DNA of 64,000 nucleotides, from positions 41,460,112 through 41,524,111 of the forward strand of contig NC_052613.1 of NCBI RefSeq assembly GCF_016545825.1. The letters are read 5' to 3'. A program made the translations under genes and the position numbers. The stretch comes from Eucalyptus grandis (Eukaryota > Streptophyta > Magnoliopsida > Myrtales > Myrtaceae). This document shows positions 36,455 through 46,931 of the stretch, one piece after another (within the stretch, counting starts at the first letter, position 1; every line of letters starts with the position of its first letter). The notes under the pieces are model-generated. The model worked only from the letters and a program-made list of their open reading frames with translations. It ran no database searches and was not told where the DNA came from.

Positions 36455-39400
36455 ATGGAAACTGAAGACAAGGTCTCAGAGAAGGTGCAGGGAGACGTTA
36501 TTACTGGTGAAGCAACTGTAGTCATTCCCATTCATAAGGTAGTTCTGTGGCATCTATGTTTCTTTCTTTCTTTCCTTTTTTTTTTTATTTGGGTTCTTTT
36601 AATGCACTGTGATTTAGTTTTGGTGAGAGATGTTTTCTGGAGCTCAAGGACTTTGAATTGAGTGAAATAAAAACTCCAATGGCAGTGCATGTTTTCAGGG
36701 ACTATTAATCTGCACCCCGAAGTTGCAGCAGTTTAACTTGTACTGCTCTTTGCCATCTTTGTAGTTAGTACTTACTCTAGCAGTTCTTTGTCTAGTTGAC
36801 TATTTCTTTATATTTTCTTCGAGATCGTTGATCCGATATGTTTCTTGAGTACTGACGTTCAGCTTGCCTGCATTTCTGGCACCTGGCTAGTGCACTCGGT
36901 ATCTGAATGAGGTTCATCATCTCGATCCGTTGCTTTCTGGTTAGGCCAATGATTTGTAGTAAATTCTGCCATAATAACTTGGATTTTGTTGTTTATCTTG
37001 TATCATAAAAAGGGATTGAGTAGCTCCACTGCATGAATAAGGCTTGGCAGATTAAATTTGAAAGCGTATATGAAGTATGGTTTCTGATCAGCGGTCGATC
37101 CTTGTTTCTTATTTCTAGGTCGAAGATTTGATGGGAACAGCGCAAGAAGCTCCACAGGCTCATCATTGGAAAAAACAGAATCTTTTCCTAGACATACCTT
37201 CGAGGAAGATGGGAACGTGGACTCAAGACAGTGTCATCATCAAAATGCCGCCGACACCGGGTGCCACCCCTAAGAGAGTAAATTTTCTCTTGACGCCTAG
37301 CTCAAACGAAGCGAGAAATAATATTGCGTCTCCAGGTCCCTCTTCTTCTAGGGGCAAATCATCCATAAAAAACTTACTACCTAAGATGAGCTTCATACAC
37401 CGAAATTCAGCAGCAGACACTGAGAAAGCCACCAATCCAGATCCAGATGCTTCGATCACAGGACTAAGAGAAAAGCCTTCCATAGCTAGGTCGCTGTCAT
37501 TTACGAAGCTATTCACTCCTAGATCAAGGAGAGCATCTTCGCTACCGGCGACTCCAATTGGGAACTCCAGTAAAGAATCCTCGCACAGCGAAAGAGTGTG
37601 TAGTACTCCACAGCCCACTGTAAGACATTTACAATACCGTCTTGTGAGCATCTAGTACCACCAATTTTAATGGACTTATCTTGAATTTATTTTTTTAACA
37701 AACTTATGACACATAACTAGACAGTCTGTTGTGGGAAGGAAATATGAAATCACTTTCTGAGGGTTCTCGATTTGCAGTTCTTGGTTGATAATTTTTCTGT
37801 GGATTTTGCAGTCAACAGGACTTCAAAGAACAATTCCGCGGTCACGTTCAGTTCCTGTCAATGACAAAGAGGATAGCATTAGGAGAATGGACTCCTTCTT
37901 CCGCATAATACCTTCCACACCCGGTCAAAGGAAGGAGATGTGATGCCTAACATATCTCAGACAGCTGATCACGGTATATTCTCACTGATTAGCTAACGGA
38001 TGAATTCTATAGCTTCCTTCTTTGAACTCTTTTACTAAATTTCTTGTGCACACCATTTTTCGAAGAAATTTCTGCTTTGAGATATTTTCAAATCGCTGCT
38101 AGATGTGTAGCTGCAATCGTGTTACTAGTTTAGCCCTTAGAGGAGCTACCTGACTATTTTAATCCATGAACTATTCGCCTTTTTTCAATGTCTTCGACTT
38201 GTCCAATATCTCACAGCTCTTTCTCTGTCTCTCTCCATCAGAGGGACAATAGCTTTGCGGTATTCACAGGCGCACTTCTTTGCCTGCTCTTGTTGCTCAA
38301 GTTTGTCTAAACATAAATGCTTGGTGTTCTGGTAATATCCCATACTTAACCTTTCAATTGAAAAGCAGATGATACTGATGGTGAAGACATACCCGAAGAA
38401 GAGGCGGTCTGTAGAATTTGTCTGGTTGCTTTGTCTGAGGGCGGGGAAACTCTCAAGATGGAATGCAGCTGCAAAGGCGAATTGGCTCTGGCCCATAAAG
38501 AATGCGCTGTGAAGTGGTTTAGCGTCAAAGGTAACAGGACTTGCGATGTGTGCAAACAAGAGGTTCAGAATCTGCCTGTGACTCTTTTGAGAATACAAAG
38601 CATCCACAATGGAACCGTGGGAGGCACTCGATTTGAGATGGAAGATCTTGGTCGATACAGGTAAGTGAATGGCCACTTTTATTTACACGTCCGTTTTGTA
38701 TCTTTTAAATTTGTGTTTCCTCTCGATTCATCGTCAGATGTTCAACATTTTTCTGGGTTCTGATAAAGGTTTACCAGCACTAAAAGTTGACATGTGATGA
38801 ACATGCCATCTACTCTGCAATATCAAAGTACTTTCGATCAAAATTGACAGAAAAGAGTGCTATTAATAGATAATTGATGAGGGGCAATTTCCTGAACTTA
38901 ATACTTCGAATCTTTACAGGCTGTGGCAGGAAGTGCCAGTCCTCGTCGTTGTGAGCACGCTGGCCTACTTTTGTTTTCTTGAGCAGCTTTTGGTGAGACA
39001 TAAGCCATCTAAATCTTTGGAAATAGAATTGACTCAAATATGTTGTTATGTCATCCTCTCTGTTTCTGAGCGACATGTCTCTGACGTGCAGGTTGGGAAG
39101 ATGGGTACAGGCGCAATTGCCATATCTCTTCCATTTTCTTGTGTTTTAGGTCTCCTAGCATCCATTACTTCATCAACCATGGGTAGGTCGCGAAAGATGC
39201 TCCACAAACATGACTAGGATGTATATATGGCAAAAGAAAAACATGTATTTATCGAAATGGGGTGTATTTTTTGTCGATCGGAACAATGTTTTCTAACTTG
39301 ACCTCTTTAATGTGTCCGTGCAGTGAAGAGCAGATTTGTCTGGGTTTATGCATCTTTCCAGTTTGGCCTGGTGGTTCTCTTCGCTCATCTATTTTACTCT

Positions 39401-39765
39401 TTGGTAAGAATCCAGGGCCCGTGTCAAAATCACAATCAGTTTTCAAACAGCTCCTTTTCCATTTTCGATGGGCGAGTCTGCTCAAAACTTTGTGATGCCT
39501 GTCACAGGTTCATCTGCAAGCCATCCTATCGGTTCTCTTCGCATCTTTTGCCGGATTCGGCGTCGCAATGAGCGGGAGTTCGATCCTCGTTGAGTTCTTC
39601 AGATGGAAGAGAAGACGGCGTGCCCATTTGGTACAATCTCGCCGTGCTCAGGTGGCCATACGTCCCAGCCAGGCTCCTCGGGGATCTCTGGAGTCACCGT
39701 GGGAAGGATCCTCTCTGACCCATCCAACCCATGTGAACAACCCGGAAACTTTTAGCGGGAGTTGA
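36455..39765 (+). CDS. RING-CH (RINGv) membrane E3 ubiquitin ligase, At5g60580 type, 8 exons with an apparent one-base frameshift
   Basis: Exons: 36455-36538, 37119-37619, 37812-37973, 38369-38660, 38920-38992, 39092-39182, 39324-39403 and 39508-39765, about 513 residues if the frame is intact. The N-terminal half is Ser/Pro-rich with conserved blocks ([27 protein letters not shown]). Exon 4 carries the C4HC3 [26 protein letters not shown], then HKECAVKWF and CDVCKQ. Exons 5-8 encode four hydrophobic segments ([59 protein letters not shown]), so it is a MARCH-like polytopic membrane ligase. Exon 3 is 162 nt, but exon 4 needs a carried-over base (163); the literal frame stops at TGA 37941-37943. 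A missing C in the CCC run at 37920-37922 would repair it. Leader has CTT and CT tracts (36261-36313). Confidence 0.85.
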
Positions 39766-40008
39766 ACCGGTCTGTACTCTGTAGCAGATCCTGCAAAATT
39801 CGATGCGGCCGACCATAAACAGTTTCAGGCCAAATTTTCTGTAGTTTGTGTGGAAAGATGCTGCAATGTATGTGCTAGATAGGCGGTTTCCTTTCGGAAC
39901 TATTACTAATCATCGTGGTACTGTGACTTGTGGCTGGTTTACGAGCTGCAGATAGATTTTGTTCCGGCCCTAATGTCTTAGACATTCAGTTTTCAGATTA
40001 CGTTAAGA

Positions 40009-40485
40009 GCACGCATGACAAAATTTCTAAAACATAAATCAATTTCTAGTCATAAATTAATTTATCAATTTATATTCTTTAAACGAGTTTCTAAGTAAAG
40101 AAATGCATTTAATAACGACTCAAAATTTCTGTTTTTGAAATAGAAATTCGTTTGATAACAAAATAAAATTTCTATTTATAGGGCGATAACGGCCAACGTC
40201 CAACAATTGGTGGGGCATCTGGCATTCGGCGGCAAGTGGTCGGCAACCAAAGTTTGACAACCTGCAATAGGCAACCGATGACCGATGCCCCCATAGGCTG
40301 TAGGTAGGTAGCAAGCGATTTTTGTTCCAAAAATTAAAATTGTTAAATCTATTTTTTGAATAGAAATCCGTTCCCGAAATAAAAAAAAATGAAATTGCGT
40401 TACTAAACATATTTCCATTCTAAATTTGTTTCGAAGAATAGAATAATAAAGAAATAGAGAAACGGAAATTTTGTCATATACATCC
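40009..40485. mobile_element. Probable MITE with inverted ends
   Basis: The left end GCACGCATGACAAAATTTCT mirrors the right end GAAATTTTGTCATATACATCC. Both arms repeat GAAATAGAAAT-like units; the centre is GC-richer (GGCGATAACGGCC). A possible short target duplication (TTAAGA/TAAGA) is imperfect. Confidence 0.5.
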
Positions 40486-40565
40486 TAAGAATTCGATACC
40501 AAACGAGGTCACTCTATTGTACGTCCTAAGAATCCGATACCAAACGAGGTCACTCTATTTGGGTT
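40484..40565. repeat. 41-bp tandem duplication
   Basis: CCTAAGAATTCGATACC...CACTCTATT at 40484 recurs at 40525 with one substitution (AATTC to AATCC). The repeat begins right at the end of the neighbouring inverted-repeat element. Confidence 0.8.
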
Positions 40566-41204
40566 TTACATCGAATCGAATGAATGAAACAAAACCTGTC
40601 ATTGCACAAACCAACTATCGGCATCTAACTTCATCATCGAAAATCAATCTTTATATAAATCGATTACCATCCCCTCCCCCTCTCAATCTGCAGGGGCTTC
40701 GGGGCTGTTTCCAAAGGGGAGAATGAGTAATGTAGCTCTTCAGTCCAATCAGCACTCGCCGTCGCCGGTCGGAACCAATTCGGAAAGAATAAGGAAAAAG
40801 TAAAAGAGAAGAAATTTACGTAAAGGAAAAGAGAAGGGAGTGAAGAACGCGTCGAGCTCCAAGAATTTAGGGCAATCCGTTGACAAACGGTCATGACACG
40901 AGTTGACCCCAGAAACGAAGCGCCCCCGAGATCTTCCGCAGCCTCACCTCTCCGACTGAATGAATGTTCCCACCAAAATAGCTCATACCCTCCCGCCTCT
41001 CCTCCTCCACGCTCGCTTCCCTCTCTCAGGTCCGTCTCTCCGAGCGTGAGCGTGCTCGTTCGTTCATGGGTTTGTGGTTTTCCGGCGAAAGTTTCGGTCT
41101 TGGTTGCGTTCGGCGTCTGACGTGCCGTTTTGGTTGGCGTTTCAGGTGTGCCCAGAAACGGGTTCGTGCGAATTCCGGAGCAGAGCAGGCGACTCGGGAG
41201 TAAA

Positions 41205-42998
41205 ATGGCGCGGAGCCTGGACAAATGCGAGGGCAAGTTGGATGTGGTTCGCGAGGCGACCGAGGCTCACGCCCCAGAGGCAGTCGAAGCTCTCAAGTCG
41301 GGGAAGGTGATTGCTGTGCCGACCGATACGCTCTACGGCTTCGCTTGCGATGCTTGGTAAATGCCGCTTCGCTATTAGACCTTGCCGTTGCCTTTCTTAA
41401 TCAGTAGGCGTGGTGTTCGGAAGAATGCCCACTGATAAAGTGGTCCAATGTTGAATCTTGTGAGGCGCAGTGTTATATCTGTTAGTAGATGGAATTCGAG
41501 CCAAATGGGGTTCACTCAATTTGTTCAGCTGATCTTGCTAGTTGCCGGAGGTCTGTCTATCAATTCGAATTATGATTTTCGAATTGGAAGTGCTTGTAGT
41601 AGTATGCGAGACAGAATGAGGAAAGATGACAAAATAATTGAACTCTCGAGTAATTGATCATTTTGTGTGTGTGGGTCACTAGAGTACTGTCCAGGCGTTG
41701 TGCCTCTGATTTTAGATTACTGATGACATATGGTTTGCTGATCTGCAGTTCTGCAGAAGCTGTTAACCGGATATATGAGATCAAAGGACGGAAGCATACG
41801 AGTCCTCTCGCCATTTGTGTTGGGGATGTCTCTGACATAGAACGTTTTGCAGTGACCAACCATTTGCCCCATGGTTTGCTCGATTCTCTCCTTCCAGGAC
41901 CAGTAACTGTCATATTGAGGCGAGGTACTTAATTTATCTTAACCATCTTGAAGCATGAGTGAGAAATGAGAATCAGTGAACTGAGGAAATTGTTATGCCA
42001 ATAAAGCAACTCCTGAGTCTCAACCACCTGTGCAAAGGTTTCCACCCTACCTCTAGGAAGAGCATTATGCCAATACGTTTCTCTCTCTTCGTGGAATAAT
42101 ACCATTTCATGTTTCACATTCTATTTTGTTTAATCATCATGCAGAAGAGTTATAAGGGCGGTAATTTAAATGCTTTTCAGGGGAATCAAGTATTCTGGAT
42201 AAGTCTCTTAATCCTGGATTAGATAGTATAGGAGTCCGAGTGCCAGACTGCAACTTCATCAGGGTAATTGCCCGTGGAGCTGGGAGTGCTCTTGCCTTAA
42301 CAAGCGCTAACTTGAGTGGCCAGCCAAGTAGTGTCTGCATCAAGGATTTCGAGAACCTCTGGGAACACTGTGCATATGTTTATGATGGTGGTGTGCTTCC
42401 TTCAGGTCGTGCTGGGTCAACAATTGTGGACCTTACAAAGCTCGGCTCTTATAAGATTCTCAGACCTGGAAGGTACTCCGCTTTGCTGTTGACTCTAACC
42501 ATCCCATGCCTATGCGATAGCCTGTATTACAATTTGTACAAACATCATATTTTAAATTACTTGCACACAACAAATTCTGTGACCAAGACAGAAGAGAGCC
42601 TATATTTCTCTAGTTTGAGTTAGTAATTTTGAAAAGCAATGGGTTTTGGTTATGCCCATAAGGATATAGCAGCGATTCCTTAGTCATTATTGTCACAATT
42701 ACCATATGGGATTCTACTATTAGAAGATGCATTGATCTGTGTGTGTGTGTGTGTGAGGATGTGTGCCCTTGTTATGTCATTTCTTTCCTGATTAGGCTAG
42801 GAAATGGCTCAAGCTGGAGACAATTGGTGTTTAAACTGACATAGGCAAAGGCTTGCATCATATATCGCTGAAATTTGCCACATGGTTTATTGGTATTAAC
42901 TCTTCTAAAACTCATCTGAACTAAATGCCAGCGCTGAGGAAGAGACTGTTGCAATCCTCCAAGGGCACTCTCTTATCGAAGAGAAGTCTGAAGCATAG
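41205..42998 (+). CDS. YrdC/SUA5-domain threonylcarbamoyl-AMP synthase-like protein, 4 exons
   Basis: Exons: 41205-41356, 41749-41924, 42181-42472 and 42932-42998, giving 228 residues, a stand-alone YrdC domain. The family makes threonylcarbamoyl-AMP from Thr, bicarbonate and ATP for the t6A37 modification of ANN-decoding tRNAs. Hallmarks: AVEALKSGKVIAVPTDTLYG (P-T-D-T-L-Y-G substrate loop), IYEIKGRKHTSPLAICV, LLPGPVTVILRRG, IGVRVPDCNFI, ALTSANLSGQ (Ser-Ala-Asn), SGRAGSTIVDLT and ILRPGS. Start 41205 (MARSLDKCEG) was chosen as the first ATG before the domain. There is no obvious transit peptide, so location is uncertain. Exon 4 encodes only the 22-residue tail (AEEETVAILQGHSLIEEKSE). A second copy of this exon lies 655 bp downstream in a tandem duplication. 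The gene corresponds to At5g60590. Confidence 0.92.
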
Positions 42999-43235
42999 AG
43001 GAGCTCTCGCAAAGCTATTAATTCCCCAGTGAAGAGGCATACTGAGATGTGGGTCTAATTCTAAATATAGACAGGTCCAGGTTTTTGTCCAGAAGATGGA
43101 GGAACTGATAGTGTCTCTGTGATTGTACTTGTATCACTCGGAGCTTATGTTTATTTTTCTATATGAGGAGGGTCCCTCAGAGTCTTCAGTATATGAAGAA
43201 AACATCTGGGCATTTTGGTGATTGTACACAATATG
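42490..43235. repeat. Tandem segmental duplication, copy A (YrdC intron 3 part, last exon, 3' UTR)
   Basis: Begins at GACTCTAACCATCC and runs through the terminal exon to the sequence near ATGAAGAAAAC...GTACAC. Copy B (43240-44660) repeats it in the same order and orientation, interrupted by an insertion. A GT microsatellite (42738-42755) is present only in copy A. Confidence 0.9.
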
Positions 43236-43653
43236 TGTTGCCATTGACTCTAACCATCCTGTGCCTGCACGATTACCTATATTACAATTTGTACAGACAT
43301 CATATTCCATCAAAATACTTGCGCATAACAACGTCTTTGACCAAGACAGAAGTAAGGGAGCCCATATTTCTCTAGCTTGAGTTAGTAATTATGAAAAGCG
43401 ATAGGTTTTGTTTATGCTCATAAGGATACAGCCTGCGATTTATGTATATGTATTTATACATGTGAATAATGAGGATGCGTGCCCTTGTTATGTCATTTCT
43501 TTCCTGATAAAGCTAGGAAATGGCTCAAATCAGAGTCAATATTGGTGTTTAAACTAACATGGTTAGGCAAAGGCTTGCATCATGTATCACTGCATTTTGC
43601 CACATGGTTTATTGGTATTGACTCTTCCAAAACTCATCTGAACTAAATGCCAG

Positions 43654-43720
43654 TGCTGAGGAAGAGACTGTTGCGATCCTGGAAAGGCACTCTATAATCG
43701 AAGAGAAGTCCGAAGCATAG
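43654..43720 (+). CDS. Duplicate terminal exon of the YrdC gene (possible alternative last exon)
   Basis: Same length (67 nt) and phase as the true exon 4, preceded by the same acceptor (TAAATGCCAG) and ending in TAG. If spliced to exon 3 it would encode SAEEETVAILERHSIIEEKS-EA, differing from the first copy at a few positions (LER for LQG, SII for SLI). The ERHS/ER form looks at least as family-like as the proximal one. It may be an alternative last exon or a decaying duplicate; transcript evidence is required to decide. Confidence 0.5.
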
Positions 43721-43798
43721 GAGAGCTCTCGCACTGAGATGTGGGTCTGATTCTAAATATATATAAGTGCTGGTTTTTGTCCAAAAGATGGAGGACTG

Positions 43799-44537
43799 AC
43801 CTGTTTGGTCCGGCATTTGGAAAGAGCTTTTGGTCTCTAAAGGGGTTTGGCCAAATGCAAACGTGTTTAGTTCAATTTTTTGGACGACTTTGACAAGATA
43901 CAATACGTCTCCAAATGGCTCTAAGTGCCTTAACCCCAAAACAGCTCTAGAGATACTTTGGGAAGTTACATCTTCAGAGTGCAAGTCACGAGTATTGTTC
44001 ATCTTCTTCGGAATAATAACGGAGGCCAATGACCGCGCGGCCAAAGAGTTGCTCGTGTCAGCAACCGCCGCCTAAGGGGTCACTTGACCACAGTGACTGT
44101 CGCCCAGGGATTGCGCCACCCACCAACTGCCATTTGAGGTCATGCGATCTCAAGTGAGGCGACCTGAGGTCCGACGACCTCAGGCGGCGGTCGCCTAGGT
44201 TGAGCAACCCAACCCCAGGTGTTACTTGAGGTTGGATGACCTTAGGCAGCCATTGCCCGGTTCGTGTGTCACAAGGCCGTCCGATAGATCTAGCCGCCGG
44301 TCGCTAAATTAAAAAAAAAAAAAAAAAAAAAAATTGAAACTTTTTTTATAAAAAGTTTAGCAAAAACCCTTTGTAAAATGCAATTTTCACCGAAAGACAT
44401 TTAAGTCAAAGTTGTTTCACAGTGTAGTTTAAAATTATAATTTACCAAATGCTATTTGCATTTTCAAAAACTCCTTTAATCCAAAGATATTTGCATTGTC
44501 TCAAGGATATTTGCCCAAAGCCGAACCAAACGGCCCG
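43799..44537. mobile_element. Non-autonomous DNA transposon inserted in duplication copy B
   Basis: The left end CCTGTTTGGTCCGGC matches the reverse of the right end (GGCCGTTTGGTTCGGC), a 15-17 bp imperfect inverted repeat. The element is absent from the homologous site in copy A, which acts as an empty site. The interior includes a GC-rich stretch with repeated GGTCGCCTAGG/GACCTCAGG phrases and a 24-nt A run (44309-44332). No transposase frame. The target duplication is too short or decayed to state. Confidence 0.75.
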
Positions 44538-44660
44538 GATAGTGTCTCTGTGATTGTACTTGTATCACTTGAGCTCGATTTTTATTTTCCTGTCAGTTGA
44601 ATAGTCCTCAAGACATGAAGAAAACGTGTGGGCATTCTGGTGAATATACACGATATCTTT

Positions 44661-46430
44661 TGTTCTGCTTAGTCGCATGTAATGGGTTGACACAGGATAT
44701 TCCACTTTTCCTTAAATCAGATCATTTGATTGCTCCAGACAAATTGCAGTGACGCCTCTTCGCTCCCGAGTGAAAGTGCAAAACGTGTTTGGTGCTGGCG
44801 TTGAATCGATATGCTGTTCACCTCAATATCTCTACAGAACCTGAGACCATGTGAATCATGGATCCATGTGAATCTCGTGAATCTCGTGGTCCGTCATGCA
44901 CGATTGCTTGAGAACTTGGTGTACAAGGTGGGATCCAATCCAGACTTTACCCAAGTCAGTTCTCATTCACGACGTGAAAAACATGCTGTACGGCTTTGTT
45001 TTGGTGACGTTGCGCGATGGATACAGGTGAAAGCGATTACAGCCTAAAAAGTTGGTTCGATTTTGAATAAGATAAGTTTCGACACTCTTCTCATCCCTTG
45101 AACAAAGGAAGGGAAAAAGGGGCGGATTGGACACGGGCGTAATGAAGCGAAAATGCATCCTTTGCATTGAATACACCTCAAACATGGTATGCCCGATCAA
45201 TCAAATTGTCCATTGGATATGTATCTCGATCGATTGTCTAATTTGAATACAAAAACTTCTATTTTTTCTTTTCTCGTCCAATTTTTCCACAAGCTATCAT
45301 ACCACGATACAACTCCCACAAAATCATCAAGGACCGTTATGACCATTTGATTACAAAAGAACAAATCTCGATTGTTTGGCGAAAACTTTTTAAGCGTTTG
45401 TGAGGCATGGCAAGATTCATGTAACACTTGATTTTAAGGACGGCGAATTGATCGCACAATAACAGAAACCTTAAATCACCCACCAAACCTCGGTCGTCCT
45501 GTCCTTTTCTATGTAACGGCGCTAGAGAATCAGTCTTGGAGTTAATTGGCATGCTAAGACGACGGTTTAGACGTGAAGTTAGACGCCAAACGGGGTTCGA
45601 TTAAAGATTCTTCCTAGTAAAAGTCGATACCTCTCCCCAACTCTTGTGGCCGCTAGCTTGTTTGGCTGGGGAAGCCCCTGCAAAATCCCATAATCGCACT
45701 TCTTCCCACGTCCGTGACAAAATTGGGCCAACCTCAATTGTTCCAAAAACAACATAGTAAATTCCGCTCGGAGCTTTTAATTTACTCCGGAACGCTCCAT
45801 CCCAATCAAACGAACAGATACTTGCCCATGAAGAACTGAGTTCTCGACTCGAGTGTTCGATTCAGCGAAGGTTGCATTTACGAGACTCATTAATAAGTCC
45901 AAATCTAGCTAGAAAGGGAAAAAAACCTTGCATCCGTTTGGCCAAGCTTTAAGTATCGTCCGAATTCTCAGGTTTGCTTATTCCTTCTAAAATGGCACCT
46001 TCGCGGAAGAGAGCATCGCGGGGTAAAATTAACAACGCGAGTGATAGAGTTGTTAAACGGGTGAATCGAGTCGGGTTTGGATCAGTCTAGTGGGAAGCAA
46101 AAATGAGTCTCGACAAGAATCGAGGGGCCTAACAGAAATAAGCGAAAAGGAAGGGACCGTCCCATAAAATAAATTAAATTTCCCCCACTCCGATCGCTGC
46201 GAGCGTTCGTATGGCCACCACCAACCACAACCATCAGGAAGGACAAGCCGACGAGCCAACGAGAAAAATGTTATTGTCGGGTTGCTCAACGTGTTCTCGT
46301 CTCTGGCTCGTTTTCGGCATATGCCCACCCCTACTCCGGCTCCTGGTTAAATACCCACCTCCTAATTTCCGTGAAAACGATGGGGAAAGATTAAACAGGA
46401 AAATTCCTGCAACACGAGCCTCAAATAATC
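44661..46430. other. Intergenic between YrdC duplication and HDS leader
   Basis: No exon or repeat is supported. Open frames (44811-45552) lack domains. The last ~500 bp form the HDS promoter; the HDS leader (about 46430-46931) is CT-rich at the start and free of obvious long upstream frames in the main frame. Confidence 0.5.
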
Positions 46431-46931
46431 CTCTCTCCCTCCTCTCTGGATCCTTCGTCTTCACTTTCAATCGCTCTCACTTATGCACCGCGAGTCCCGT
46501 CCTTGGATTTGAGGAGCTAGCGGGTGTGTTGCGTTCTCCAGGTAGAACCGCGAGGCCTCAGCTCTTTTCCTGGTCAGCTTGTGTTGCCAGCACTTCTTCT
46601 TTGTTGGGTCCTTGCTTTTGATTTCCTTAGTCTCAGAAAATTGACGGGTTCTCTGCTTTGACTGTCAAGTATTGAGCTTTCGCTTGAGTTGTGAGGTGGG
46701 CACTCTCTGATTTCTTGTGGGATTACTCCCCCTTTGCTGAGGAAATTGATGGTGGTCACCTGTTGTCTTGAAGTGCTCACTGAACTTTGTGCTGCACTTA
46801 CCGTATCAATCAATGGATAAAAAGATGTATATTTGAGACGTGTTGTGCTGAGGATTGAAGTGTTATTGTGTTTTGACTGATCAGTGTGATCTCTTTGTTG
46901 TGTTTTTGGCTGAAGGTGACGGTACTACTTC

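Larger units (their letters stand above)
43240..44660. repeat. Tandem segmental duplication, copy B, split by a transposon
   Basis: Shares GACTCTAACCATCC, the GACCAAGACAGAAG block, GGCTTGCATCAT, the terminal exon and the GATAGTGTCTCTGTGATTG tail with copy A. The homology is broken at about 43798 and resumes at about 44538. Without the insertion it is about 680 bp. Confidence 0.88.

Noticed and set aside
46211..46621. 136-residue open frame upstream of HDS
   Set aside because: Lies in the promoter and 5' leader of HDS and has no domain. An upstream-frame role cannot be shown.
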